NCBI GenBank assembly: GCA_028752905.1
Contig: JAQNBH010000014.1
Span: 24,093,299 to 24,157,298, forward strand
Length of the DNA stretch: 64,000 nucleotides
Origin: Cladorhizidae sp. MBARI D1340-BT2
Lineage: Eukaryota > Porifera > Demospongiae > Poecilosclerida > Cladorhizidae
Direction of reading: 5' to 3'
Under the pieces are notes generated by a model. That model did not search any database. It was not told where the DNA came from and saw only the letters and a list, made by a program, of their open reading frames with translations. Both the position numbers and the translations under genes were made by a program. This document shows, piece after piece, positions 44,566-55,422 of this stretch. The first letter of the stretch is position 1. Each line of letters starts with the position of its first letter.

Positions 44566-45480
44566 TCTCACACCCTTCATCGCCTAGTGGCCAAGGTAGC
44601 TGGGAATGTGGTCAGCAAGGACATGGCATCCCTGCTAGCACCCAGGCAGTTGAGTTTTGGGATCAATTTTTATTATGCCTAACCACGCAGTAGTAGTAAA
44701 GTTTGACATTAAATATGCTTTCAATTTCATGCGCAGAGACTAGATATTGGAAGCTGTCTATACCTTAGCACATGTAATCTACCTTTTTGTTCATTCTGTG
44801 TATATACTCTTCACCATCCTCCTTGTTCTGGGGTGACCAATCTTTGCAATCAGCTGAAGGGGAGTGGCAGGGAGATCCTCTTGGCCCTCTCCTTTTCTGT
44901 CTCAAACATAACTGCATTCAGTTGTCATTGGAGGGCTCACCGGAAGATATAATTCATGATCTTAAGCTCACCAAACAAACCTAAAAGATTGGGTTAATTT
45001 TGAACAACAACAAGTCAGAGATCATTTGCCATGGTGCAGTTTCGAGAGGAACCATCTTATGCTCTATCCCAGGAGCTCATGTGGTTGATCCCTCTGATGC
45101 CTGTCTCCTGGGTTCTCCTCTGGGTAGGGTGGATTCTGTCTCAACTGTTCTCGTGGTCAAAATCAGTGCCCTTGAGGTCATGGGGGACAGATTCAGATTC
45201 ATTTCTGCTCAGAATGCCTCGATCCTGCTGCATAGTTCATTTTCTATCCTTAAGCTTCTATATACCCGCAGAACTTCTCCACGTTTTCTCTCTCCTATCC
45301 TGATAGATAATCATGAGAGTCGCAAGTCAATCGTGAGTGGTAACTTTTCTAAGGATGTCCGTTCTTGGTTGCAGGCTACTCTCCTATGGGGTAGGGGGGC
45401 TTGGAATCAGGAGTCCAGTGCAGCTTGCCTCCTCTGCCTTCTTGGCCTCACCTGCTGCCACTCATGACTTGGTAAGCCAT
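44566..45480 (+). pseudogene. RT gene fragment, 3' part, decayed
   Basis: LHRLVAKVAGNVVSKDMASL continues the RT cut at 40803. After several stops it resumes near 45000 with NNNKSEIICHG and then VVDPSDACLLGSPLG, LEVMGDRFRFISAQNAS and WLQATLLWGRGAW, familiar C-terminal blocks of the same retroelement family. Multiple frameshifts and stops make it non-functional. Confidence 0.6.
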
Positions 45481-45559
45481 CCTGCCCCCAGTGGGGGGTC
45501 ACTAAGTTAGTTAAGTTATTATTATTTTGTTAAGTGGGTTGTGGTATTACATTCAGATA

Positions 45560-45705
45560 TATTCTAAACGAACTCTAATTTGACATAACGAAATTACAAT
45601 GACCTTCTCAATAATCAACTTGAAATTTACTCTTTTGATGTTTTGACTATAATTATAGCATCTATCCAAAACATCAAAGGAGTAAATTTCAAGTTGAGTA
45701 TCTTG
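45560..45705. repeat. Long palindrome (hairpin repeat), copy 1
   Basis: Arms AATCAACTTGAAATTTACTC...TTGATGTTTTG and its complement CAAAACATCAAAGGAGTAAATTTCAAGTTGA enclose ACTATAATTATAGCATCTATC. It is the same family as 46288-46386. Confidence 0.85.
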
Positions 45706-46087
45706 TGCGAAGTATTTCGGTCGCTGTACAATGTGGCAATGCGCTTCAGTGCTGGTTTCTCTGGGCAATCAGCCAAGTGTTTGGGAGAACTTAAATATAT
45801 AACTAGAATCATAACTAATAACTAATAGATAAATATGCATACATAATACATAACTAAAAAGCAAATGACAAGTTCAACTCCCGACCGACCCCATAAACAG
45901 ATAAGGCATTCTCCCTCTGGATGGCCACTGAGGGACGATGAAGGAGGTCAGCACAGGTATTCACCTTCCCAGTTCTTTGCCATATTCTGAGGCTGAGCTC
46001 CTTCAAGAAAGCCATCGACCTGGCCCTGATGACCCCCAAAGACTCGATGAAATATTATTATATATTATATTTTTTACTATTATCACT

Positions 46088-46283
<196 letters not shown>

Positions 46284-46287
46284 AATA

Positions 46288-46386
46288 ATAATCAACTTCA
46301 AATTTTAGTCACTCGACGTTTTGACTAGATGCTCTAGTCTTCACCAGGAAAAACGTCGAGTGAATAAAATTTGAAGTTGATTATTG
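46288..46386. repeat. Long palindrome (hairpin repeat), copy 2, with inner hairpin
   Basis: Arms AATAATCAACTTCAAATTTT..TCACTCGACGTTTT and their near-perfect complement enclose GACTAGATGCTCTAGTC plus TTCACCAGGA. The inner part forms its own 7-bp stem GACTAGA/TCTAGTC. On the minus strand the loop reads CTGGTGAAG, stem, AAAAC, which recalls the CUGAUGA...GAAA core of hammerhead ribozymes, with changes. Confidence 0.85.
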
Positions 46387-46429
46387 AGAAGATGACCTTG
46401 ATGTTATGTCAAATGCTAGTTCATTGAGA

Positions 46430-46645
<216 letters not shown>

Positions 46646-46664
46646 CTAAGTTGATCTAATAACA

Positions 46665-46745
46665 TTATAATCACCTTCTTAATAATCACAAATTGTATTC
46701 ACTCGATGTTTTGACTAGATGCTCTAGCCTTCATCAGGAATAATG
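46665..46745 (-). repeat. Hairpin repeat, partial copy with CTGATGA motif
   Basis: On the minus strand this reads CTGATGAAGGCTAGAGCATC then TAGTCAAAACATCGAGTG, the inner hairpin of the palindrome family with an exact CTGATGA. The second arm is missing. Confidence 0.7.
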
Positions 46746-47422
46746 AGACACTGTCGTAGGGTGGTCTTGTGGTCATGGAAAAGCAAGAATGATTCTGCAA
46801 GGAACAGAGAAGAAGGACGCTTGAACTATTAAAATGAGCGATGAGACTCAATGGAATGTGTAAATTAATGTAGCGATTAAAGACTAAACCCACAGAACAT
46901 TTGTATGTGTGTTAGTTGAGGCACTGTCAGTTGTGATTGGTCGTGGTTAATTGTGTTACATCTGTGTTGTGACCATAATATGGTAATAACAAGGCTGGGC
47001 TGCCAGACTACTTAAGGGCAGCAGTGTATTACAGGCTGGGTCGGTCCATCAGTCAGTCCTTGTGCTGGAGTTGTGAAGTGTGTGACTGTAATAATAAATA
47101 TTATGAGCTTGTGTTGAGGAGCATATTGGTAGTGAGTGCACTACTTGTGGCAGCGTATTGAGTACCACTTGTGAGAGACAGTTCTGAGTGCATTTGAGAA
47201 GAGTGCCCTTGGACAATTGCAGCGGTGGGATAGCAAGTGTTTCTACTAGCTACAGACCAGACTACTAGCCAATAGCTTAGCTGAGCTACTTGTTGTATCG
47301 ATTGCAAGGTTGATTGTGTGAACTGTTGAATTGAACCAAGGCTTTCCTTGTGTTTTAAAGTGCTTGGTGATAAAATGGCTTCGAAATGAGAGACAAGACA
47401 GACATCCAAACTTGAGGAAACA

Positions 47423-48270
47423 TGGACCAAGGAGATGTGGTAATGACAACAGAGATCATGACACAGATCCTCCAGATGAAGGAACAGTGGAACAAGGAAT
47501 GGAGAGGTGAGATGCAACAGAGGGCTCAAGAATGTAGAGAAGATGAGGAAGGGAGAGAACAACAGTGTAAGGAAGAGGCCAAATGCAGAGCGAGAGCATC
47601 GAGAAGAGATGGAACTGCAAGTGAGACTTGGGAAGAGCTATTGCTGAGAACTGGAGGAATGACACGGAGCGGATCAAGTGAGATAAAGAGTCCTTTCTAA
47701 GAACAGACTCAGGACGCAGAGAGAAGGTGGAAAGGTTTCGCAAGATGGCACCAGGAGAGGAGGTAGAGACTTACTTCTCTTCTTTTCAGGCACGTATGTC
47801 TACCTACCTGGTGGACAAATCAGAGTGGACACTTTATTTGGCTCCAATGTTAGACCGCCACCCCAACTGGGTCTACATTAATTTGGAGGAGAGCGAGCGA
47901 CTCGACTATGACACAGTGAAGAAGGCACTCTTTAACCACTTTCAGGTGACTCAGACGACCTACAGAACAAAGTTGGACCAACTTAAGAGACAGTTAGGAG
48001 AGATGTGGGTGATAGCATGAGACCAAGGAAAGTCAATTGCAAGAAAGTAGATTGCAGACTGCACGAGCCTGGAGGAGGTGGCAGGGCTGATTACTCTGCA
48101 TTTTTTATTGAAGGGAATGCCCAGGCAACTAGCCACGTATGTCAGAGACCGAACGCCAAAGACAGTCAGGGAAGGAATGGAAGCAGGAGATGACTTTATG
48201 AGTATCCGAGGGTGGAACTATAACACCAGTTCAGAAGCAGAGAGACTGCTAGAAGAACAGGCGGGAGGAT
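47423..48270 (+). pseudogene. Gag of the truncated integrase-first element
   Basis: A charged N-terminus MDQGDVVMTTEIMTQILQ is followed by a Glu/Arg-rich helix, then FRKMAPGEEVETYFSSFQA near 47732 and, in another frame, FLLKGMPRQLATYVRDRTP near 48102, both reminiscent of capsid domains of Ty3-type gags. Frame changes occur near 47700, 48015 and 48100. Confidence 0.6.
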
Positions 48271-48366
48271 AGAAGCTGCCCACCCATTAAAAGGAGTTAT
48301 TATCAAAGAGATCGAGAAGAAACCAGAGAAGATGTTCCAAGTAAGCTTAACAAGGAGAGGGAACAG

Positions 48367-48975
48367 ATGTCAATGCCAGGGAAGACACCATTCAAGTATG
48401 ACAAGCAGTATAAATCGAGGTGCTTTAAGTGCAACCAACCAGGGCACTTTGCCACAGAGTGCCACACTAAAGTAAATGTGAACAAGATCAAGTTGGAAGA
48501 CATAAGTCTGGTCAACTCTCTCACTCAATGCCAGGAACTAGACCTTCTTGAGACAGAGATCGATAGGAAAGCAACTGTGAGTGGGACAGTCGGTGGACTC
48601 AATGTCACAACATCTTGTTGGATACGGAGGCTGCACAGACAGTGGTCAACCAGGTTCTGGTGAAAGCAGACCAATATACTGGCAAGACAAGATATGCTGG
48701 AGCATTCAATGGCACGGGAGGAGAATTTCCGTTTTCCAAGTTTGAAGTAGAGGTGGATGGAGTAAGTCAAAATTTGGAAGTGTTAGTCATAAAGAATTTG
48801 AAGCATGATGCACTGCTGGGATGGATATGCCAGGATGTGGGAGATGGGAAAATGTCTTTTTTACGACATATTCATCAACATTGTCAGGACATGGTCGGCA
48901 CAAAGCAAGGAGCTACAGGAACTACCCCAAGATCACAAGGAAGGAGAAGCAGAGCTCTCTGAGGGTTCAGAAGAC
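48367..48975 (+). pseudogene. CCHC knuckle and protease region of the truncated element
   Basis: CFKCNQPGHFATEC is a CX2CX4HX4C knuckle. After a frameshift the protease region follows with LDTEAAQTVVNQ in the place of the catalytic DTG/DSG block (the motif is altered) and NLKHDALLGWIC, resembling the LLG.D end of retroelement proteases. Confidence 0.7.
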
Positions 48976-49235
48976 AATGAAGGCTATGACAAAGAGCTAA
49001 CAGAAAGATCCATTTGAAGAAGGACATCCCTGAAGAACACAACAGTAGTGAGGGAGAAACCGCTAGTAGGGAGGACTCAGAATCATAAATTGAAGAGATT
49101 GACGATGCTGAAGGAAGGAATGAGCTCACAGATAAGGAGTTGGAGGAAGACATACTACCACTGAAGGACAGCCGAGCTTTGAGGTGACGGGGTAGAGCAG
49201 ACTACTGCAGCAAGTTACATGGACATCCTCTGGAT

Positions 49236-49960
49236 GTGGACATCCAAACACTGAGGAGTGGGCAGAAGGCAGATGAGACTTTGAAAAGGTTATGGAGGAA
49301 GGTGGAGAAGGGAGATGCTGTTTTTATTGTGGAGGACGGGTTGCTATGGAAGTTGTTAAAGGATAGAATGGGAAATGAAATGACACATTTGTGTTTGCCG
49401 GCATCATTTCGATCGATGGTATTGTCACTGGCACATCGGCCTGGACATTTAGGCCAAGACAGCACCACCCAGAGAATACTGGACGATTATTTCTGGCCAG
49501 GCGTACATGCAGGTGTCAAGAAACTGTGCAAGGCAATGCCTGTCAAAGTACAGCATGGCAACATCATCCCACCAGCAACATTACAACCTCTGCCAGTTAT
49601 CGAGATACCATCTGCTTGCATTGCAATGGACATTTGTCCCCTTCCAACCACAGTTGAAGGGAAGAGGTTTGGATTAGTCATCATGGACTATGCTACTCGG
49701 TGGCCATGTGCATTTCCACTACGTGCTATGGACAGCGTCACAGTGGCTGATGAACTAATGATTTTATTCACTCGTGTAGGTGTACCTGATGAAATCCTAA
49801 CAGATTGCGGACAGAATTTCACGAGCAGGCCAATGAAAGAGCTGTACAGATTACTGGGAGTGAAGAGCATTACTACTATCCCATACCATTCTGCTACAGA
49901 CGGAATGGTAGAGTGATTCAATGCTATGCTAAAAATGATGATGAGGAAGACTAGCAAGAA
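49236..49960 (+). pseudogene. Integrase of the truncated element (before RT)
   Basis: The zinc-binding region LAHRPGHLGQDSTTQRI..CKAMPVKVQ has lost the second Cys pair. Catalytic D in AMDICPLP, D in EILTDCGQNF and E in TDGMVE are visible; a stop (TGA) directly follows that E at 49914-49916 and coding resumes with FNAMLKMMMRK. Confidence 0.85.
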
Positions 49961-50149
49961 ATATGGGATCTGGTGTTGCCTTTCCTGTTGGGAGAGTACA
50001 GAAGATTGCCAAATGACCTAACTGTGTTCACTCCATCAGAACTATGGATGACAAATATGTGGACCACTGCAAGCACTCAAAGAAAAATGGACTGGAAATG
50101 CAACAACACCCAAGAACATAATTGCCTACATAACGTCGATACAAGATCG

Positions 50150-50770
50150 ATTGGATGGGGACTTGGCAAGAAAAAATGAAGAAACCAAAAAGAAAGATCA
50201 CAAAGAACACTTTGACAAAAGGACTAGAGAAGGAACATTTCGAAAAGGAGAGTTGGTAATGCTCCGAGCACCGATACTTGGTCCCAAGATGGACACAGAA
50301 TGGGAAGGACCGTACATGATTGAGGAAAAGATTGACGACACCACTTATCAACTCAGATCATCCAAGAAGGAAAGTACGGAGACACAAACTATCTCAAGGA
50401 ATTCGTATCGCCGGTGGCAGGCTGCATATTGGTCAGCACAGTTGAAGAAGTTGATAAGTTCGGACCACAGGGAGAAGAAGAGAGGGAAGGCATGCCCCTA
50501 AGCAAAGGATTGACGGAAGAAGATAAGAAAGAAGTTCAAGGAGTTGTCAAGAGGCATTTGGGTTTGGTACTAAGCCTTCCAGGACTTACAATGAAAACAA
50601 ACATAAAAATTGAGACGGGAACAGCGTATCCCATCAGCAGACCACCTTACAGACTGGACATCATGAAAGCGAGGTTAATGGATGATGCAGTGAAGGAACA
50701 CCTGGAGTTAGTAATCGTGCATCAATCGCAAAGCCCACACTTGCTATACTTGTTGCGAAAAGGGTAGAAG
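50150..50770 (+). pseudogene. GPY/F-type module and start of RT of the truncated element
   Basis: GELVMLRAPILGPKMDTEW followed by EGPYMIEEKIDDTTYQL is the integrase C-terminal module. After a frameshift, IKIETGTAYPISRPPYRLD then LELVIVHQSQSP is the region just before RT fingers (T....PI...PYR). The sequence stops being RT-like after LLYLLRKG at 50765. Confidence 0.65.
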
Positions 50771-50879
50771 TATGCAAGTATAGACTGATTCATGTGTGTA
50801 TGATGTAATGAATGTGGCAGCTCCTCATTGGCTGTTGGAGGTGTGATAATAGGTAGACATTACATTGTAAGGCAGTGTG

Positions 50880-51112
50880 GGCAATTGCCATAAGCGCGCA
50901 AACTCGACATCGCTCGCGTAAACATTAATTAAAAATTATGCGAACAAGTAATTTTTTACCACGGGGTGCGCGAAAGATAGTTAAAATTGAGTCCCGTTAG
51001 CGAGATGACAAATGAACTCTAACCTTTTCAAGCGCCGTGTCCTCGTTAGCGCATGCGCATAACATTTGCACGTTGACCTTTTCAGAAACCGCTCAACTGG
51101 CGGGAGTGTAGC
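50880..51112 (+). promoter_or_regulatory. CpG-rich leader of the C2H2-MULE gene
   Basis: TAAGCGCGC, ATCGCTCGCG, GGTGCGCGAAAG, AGCGCCGTG and AGCGCATGCGCAT cluster just upstream of the ATG at 51113. CpG density is far above the surrounding AT-rich sequence, as for an unmethylated promoter. CATGCGCA resembles an NRF1-type site (TGCGCATGCGC). Confidence 0.45.
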
Positions 51113-51203
51113 ATGGCTTCCAGAACAGCTGAAGACCCAGGGCTTCCCTTAGTAGCTGGTGCAGAATCTTTAGATCTTGAAGCAGGAAGTGACCCAGATA
51201 ATG
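51113..51203 (+). CDS. C2H2-MULE gene exon 1
   Basis: ATG at 51113 encodes MASRTAEDPGLPLVAGAESL then DLEAGSDPDN and ends AAT G|gtaaca in phase 1. The last 30 nt are the first copy of the repeated DL..GS.PDN mini-exon sequence. Confidence 0.7.
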
Positions 51204-54200
51204 GTAACAGGAATTACAAGAATATGTGTCCAATGATGATTATGATTATTTAGATCTTCAGGGCAGGAAGTGCCCCAGACATTGGTAACAAATTTATTAT
51301 AGCCATAGACAGGGGTGTTAATTTTAAGGGGTGTTAATCACTAAGTTTGAGCATTATAGCTTAATTTGCATTCATTTGGTTTTCCCAGAAATTGTAGGGG
51401 ACATCCCCAAGCACCACCCCCTTGTCCTTGTAAACCCATGAAGGCCAAAAACAATTCTTTTTTTTCCAGGATATCTCTTGGTCAAGGCAGAGCCTCTAGA
51501 GGCAGGAAGTGTCCCAGACAATGGTAACAAGAATTCCAAGATTGTGCATAATTCTTACTTATATATGCTACATCCGTATATATGATTATCTAGATCTTAT
51601 GGCACGAAACGCCCCAGACAATGGTAAATACCAAAAACATACGTATAATCCATAATTATTGATTATCTACAATATCTAGATCTCATTACAAGAAGTGACC
51701 ATGACAACGGTAACAAAATTAAAAATGTTAATCCATGAATATATACTTGTATTATTAAACTAACACAAACACATACACACATAAGCATTGCAAGAGAAGT
51801 TTTCCTGTATAGCATGTGGAAAATTCTTTTCACGGAGAGATCGACTGTCCTCACACCTGGAAGAAGAACATCAGTTTGAAATGAACACCAAGAAACAAGC
51901 TAGCCGCTTCTTCTGCCCATTCAAGTGTGACTTGTCTCCATTCCGTACCATGAAACTCTTGTTGGGTCATTGTCAGTCATCACACGACGATTCACTGGGT
52001 AAATATAACCGTAGGTATACTATAATTTTGTCAGCTCTAGTTATTATTAGCATCAAACATGGTAAGGATCACTAGCATAGAAGGATCACTAGCATAGACT
52101 CAGCAGCTTGCCTAGTACAACCTGAATTCTTTTTTGTTAAATCCAATGCAATGTGCTTGAACTGAGATGCATTGAAGGATTATTTAGTAGACTAGGCATT
52201 GAAGTTATAATTACAAGCTATCCAAATAATGTGCACTCTGAAGTTATTATTAGAAGCTAGAACTACTATTCAAACTAAATGCATATGGATGAGTATGGAA
52301 CCCATGATAGTGATCCTTTAAATAGTGAACTACAGTGGAACCTCGATTATCCGAACGTCAATCAACCAAACTGTCAATTATCCGAACGAGAAAAAAAGGG
52401 AATAATTTGAACGTCGATCATGTGCGGCCAGTTTACTTGTAGCCACCAACAACATGATGGAGTTTCGAGGTAAAAAGAAAAAGAAGGTGCTCTCCATCCA
52501 GCAGAAACGTGACATTTGCAAGAGAACTATGATGGTGTAGATGGTGTAGGGAAGTCGACAATTTGATAGTAAAGACCTGAGCTGTGCTAGGTGTATCTAG
52601 GTCAGGAGTGTGCTAGATGTATCTAGGTCGGGAGTGTGCTAGGTGTATCTAGGTCGGGAGTGTGCTAGGTGTATCTAGGTCAGGAGTGTGCTAGGTGTAT
52701 CTAGGTCAGGAGTGTGCTAGATGTATCTAGGCCAGGAGTGTGCTAGATGTATCTAGGTCAGGAGTGTGCTAGGTGTATCTAGGTCAGGAGTGTGCTAGAT
52801 GTATCTAGGTCAGGAGTGTGCTAGATGTATCTAGGTCAGGAGTGTGCTAGGTGTATCTAGGTCAGGAGTGTGCTAGATGTATCTAGGTCAGGAGTGTGCT
52901 AGATGTATCTAGGTCAGGAGTGTGCTAGGTGTATCTAGGTCAGGAGTGTGCTAGATGTATCTAGGTCAGGAGTGTGCTAGATGTATCTAGGTCAGGAGTG
53001 TGCTAGATGTAGTATATATAATATATCTATACTTGTTGTACTCCATGGCTAAATAGAGACACATGTAGTATATATAATGTCTATACCTGTTGTATACCCA
53101 TGGCTAAATAGAGACACATGTAGTATATATATTGGATACAAAAGAGCTTCCAGAAACTGGAGTAAAGATCCAAACCCAAAGACTTTGGAGAAGCTTCAAA
53201 ATTTCGGCGGTCTTCAATTTTGCTTTCCAAATACCCTAACCGGATGTAGGTTTGATTCTATTTTAATAAAGCAGCGCATAGCGTTGGGCATGCGTAGACA
53301 GATCTGCGTCTATCATCAATAATCGGTTAAGGACAAAACAAATACTGGTTTCAATGGGTTCCACTTACAAATGCAGGAACAAAGAACCTCAAATTTGATT
53401 CAATTGAAGAGTTTCACAAGTGGAAAGGATTGGAGGAGGAAACAACATACACCACATACATACAGCGACAAACTTCCTATCAGCCAAAAGCTACTGATGG
53501 TAAATGTAACCATATTAGAATCATATTTATTATTTTAAATGTAATTTGCATAAACAGCAATAAAGGTCACCTACTACTATTCTTGCTGTCGCGATGGTGA
53601 GTATCATTACAATTCCTCAGAGAGAAGAACAGATCAAAAGAGACTCCATCAAAAATCTACCCGCAAGATAAATGATGTCTGCCTATCTAGAATGTATGTG
53701 GATGAATATTTCGACCATCATGTGAAAGTCCAGTATATTACGGCTCATACCAACCACCAGCTAGGGGTTGCAGAACTACCACATCTTCCACTGCCTAAAA
53801 GCATACGAGGAGAAGTGGCTCTGAAAGTTAGCAAGGGTATTCCTGCTGAAAGAATACTTGAAGGTATGGTTTCGATTGGCAAACTTCAAATTAGATGACA
53901 CCATGCATGTACAGTATAACATTTCAGATGTTAGAGAGAAAGTTGGCCATCGTGCAAAACGGCAAGATTTTTCCCAAGCTGCATCACGAAAACATTTCCT
54001 ATCAAATCAAGATGTTCGAAACATCCGAGTGTCTGTTCTGGACAGACATATAAAAAGGCATGAAAATGATGCAATGTCTGTCAGCATTCTTGTGCGAGAA
54101 ATCCAGCAAGAGCCTTTTGATCCAATTCTAATTTATAAACCACAAGGAATGACTCTGGAAGACCACCCCACACTTGTGAAAGATTCATTTGTTCTAGCGG

Positions 54201-55422
54201 TGCAAACAGAATTTCAAATGGAACTTTACAGACAATTTTGCAGTAAAATAGTTTGCATTGATAGTACACACTGTACTAATGCTTACCGCTTTAAGCTGAT
54301 CACCTGTGTTGTTCCAGACAAGTTTGGCCAAGGTACCTATAATATATACAGTTATAAAAATAATAAATATACATGATCTGTGATAATGATTTAGGACAGC
54401 CAATAGCCTGGTGCATATCTGACCAAGAAACCACAGAAGTAGTGGAATTGTTTCTACAGAGCATCAAGAACCGGTCACCACTATCAACAGTCTCTATACT
54501 GATGACTGATGATGGTATAAATATTTTACTTCAATTCCAGCTCACTCACCATAACAGCATATTTTATTTCAATTGCAGATAATACTGCCTGGAATGCAGC
54601 AACTCATGTATTTGGACCAACACTTAGGCACTTACTCTGCCACTGGCATGTTCACAGGTACAGAACAATAACTGGTATATAAAATGACATGCTAGTATTC
54701 AGATCATGGAAGAACCACCTAAGGAGTTGCACACCTGACAATCAGGTCAAAATTTACCAAACATTGTGCATTCTGATTGACGAACACAATTTGAGCAAGT
54801 TCAACACTCTATTGGATCAATTCATTCTACACTGGATCAGCAAAGAACACGATTTTATCAACTACTTCAAACAACAGTATCAAAGCCGTCCTGGTAAGCA
54901 AACAGAATATTGCCCTTCAGTTGTTTTTTTGGTAATGATTAAATAGAAAAATGGGCCAAGTGTCACAGGCATTTTCCACATGCTGATACAGACACCAACA
55001 TGTACTTGGAGAGGTACGCACGTACGTATCACTTGGTCATACACTTTGCACTGCACTATGAACATTATTAGAGTATGTACATTACATGCAGCTTTCACAA
55101 CAAACTGAAAACTACCTACCTAAAAGGGAAAGTAAACAGAAGAGTGGATTTCTTACTTAGCGTGTTATTCCGCATTGAGGAAGATAATTTCTTCAACTAT
55201 AGAAGAAAATGTCAGCTTCCAATGGTAGCCAGAGATTCAAGTCACCTGCGTGCCATTGCTATTCCTGCAGGGAATGTAGAGGTTTGCAAAGTTATAACAT
55301 ATACTATGCCATTTTGCCGTTTATACTATTTGTATATCACTCAAATACAGGTTATTGATTGTAGCAACCTTGGTACACACAGCCCCAAACTCTATATTGT
55401 GCTTCACCCAATTCCTTTCTGA
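51113..55422 (+). CDS. C2H2-MULE gene: spliced gene with acidic mini-exons, two C2H2 fingers and MULE DDE domain
   Basis: All boundaries are GT-AG and all main exons join in frame: 51113-51203, 51470-51523, 51594-51623, 51680-51709, 51795-51998, 53377-53499, 53558-53863, 53895-54332, 54395-54514, 54579-54657, 54703-54893, 54947-55013, 55092-55281 and a last piece from 55351 to a stop at 55422. The product (about 650 residues) has an acidic N-terminus, C2H2 fingers, a WRKY/FAR1/FLYWCH-like region and a Mutator-like (MULE) transposase domain with all three acidic residues. MULE genes normally continue into a SWIM zinc finger; here the 3' end meets a minus-strand transposon fragment. It may be a domesticated transposase, a multi-copy gene or a recent element; no TIRs were found. 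Confidence 0.75.
51254..51284 (+). pseudogene. Decayed mini-exon (31 nt)
   Basis: ATCTTCAGGGCAGGAAGTGCCCCAGACATTG lies between TTTAG and gtaaca. It is one base longer than the 30-nt units (an extra G in CAGGGCAGG) and would break the frame, so it is probably skipped. Confidence 0.5.
51470..51709 (+). CDS. C2H2-MULE mini-exons (54, 30 and 30 nt)
   Basis: Exons 51470-51523, 51594-51623 and 51680-51709 each enter and leave in phase 1 and end in PDN or DHDN (CCAGACAATG|gtaa). The 54-nt exon adds GYLLVKAEP before LEAGSVPDN. The units are related to each other, including their flanking TATCTAG acceptors and gtaaca donors, so they arose by local exon duplication. Confidence 0.6.
51795..51998 (+). 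CDS. C2H2-MULE gene zinc-finger exon
   Basis: It encodes KFSCIACGKFFSRRDRLSSH LEEEH, a canonical C-X2-C-X12-H-X4-H finger, and a second CPFKC...H-X4-H finger ending GHCQSSH. It is 204 nt and phase 1 to 1. Confidence 0.88.
52333..52560 (+). mobile_element. pogo/Tigger-like transposon, 5' fragment
   Basis: CAGTGGAACCTCGATTATCC plus GAACG is the typical terminal repeat of Tigger-type pogo elements. MEFRGKKKKKVLSIQQKRDI follows near 52456, matching the start of a pogo/CENP-B-type DNA-binding domain, then a stop. The rest of the element is absent. Confidence 0.7.
52575..53010. repeat. 26-bp minisatellite, about 16 copies
   Basis: CTAGGTCAGGAGTGTGCTAG plus ATGTAT (A/G at one position). It starts at or in the pogo fragment. 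Confidence 0.93.
53377..53863 (+). CDS. C2H2-MULE exons with the FAR1/FLYWCH-like region
   Basis: Exon 53377-53499 (LKFDSIEEFHKWKGLEEETT) and exon 53558-53863 (IKVTYYYSCCRDGEYHYN) form a zinc-binding-like domain with YYYSCCRDG near its middle, as commonly precedes MULE transposase domains. LPLPKSIRGEVALKVSKGIP follows, a helical linker typical of these proteins. Both exons are multiples of three, phase 1. Confidence 0.75.
53895..54657 (+). CDS. C2H2-MULE exons with the first two catalytic Asp
   Basis: Exons 53895-54332, 54395-54514 and 54579-54657 encode a helical segment, then IVCIDSTHCTNAYRFKLITC (first D of the DDE triad), GQPIAWCISDQETTEVVELF, ILMTDDD (second D) and LLCHWHVHR, the C.WH motif of MULE transposases. 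Phases are 1, 1, 1 and then 2. Confidence 0.85.
54703..55281 (+). CDS. C2H2-MULE exons with the catalytic Glu
   Basis: Exons 54703-54893, 54947-55013 and 55092-55281 encode SWKNHLRSCTPDN, KWAKCHRHFPHADTDTNMYL then ESFHNKLKTTYLKG (the Glu is the third catalytic residue) and VDFLLSVLFRIEEDNFF. The TNM.(L/V)ESFHN..LK pattern is diagnostic. The exon ends GTAGAG|gtttgc. Confidence 0.85.

Larger units (their letters stand above)
46895..50770 (+). mobile_element. Truncated LTR retroelement, integrase before RT, decayed
   Basis: An LTR-like leader (about 46900-47130) with ACTACTTAAGGGCAGC and AATAAATATT is followed by GTGGCAGCG, the same primer-binding core as in the 20.7-kb element. Gag, a CCHC knuckle, protease, integrase and then the beginning of RT follow in that order. 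The element stops inside RT at about 50765 with no 3' LTR. Many frameshifts and stops show it is dead. Confidence 0.7.
51999..53376. other. Large intron of the C2H2-MULE gene
   Basis: About 1.4 kb holding a pogo/Tigger-like fragment (52333-52560), a 26-bp satellite (52575-53010) and a 55-bp duplication with TATATA (53010-53130). Other introns of the gene are short (about 30-95 bp), so this one has been enlarged by insertions. Confidence 0.7.

Noticed and set aside
46288..46386. Call as a functional hammerhead ribozyme
   Set aside because: Core changes (CTGGTGA, AAAA) and too short a stem I; kept only as a resemblance.
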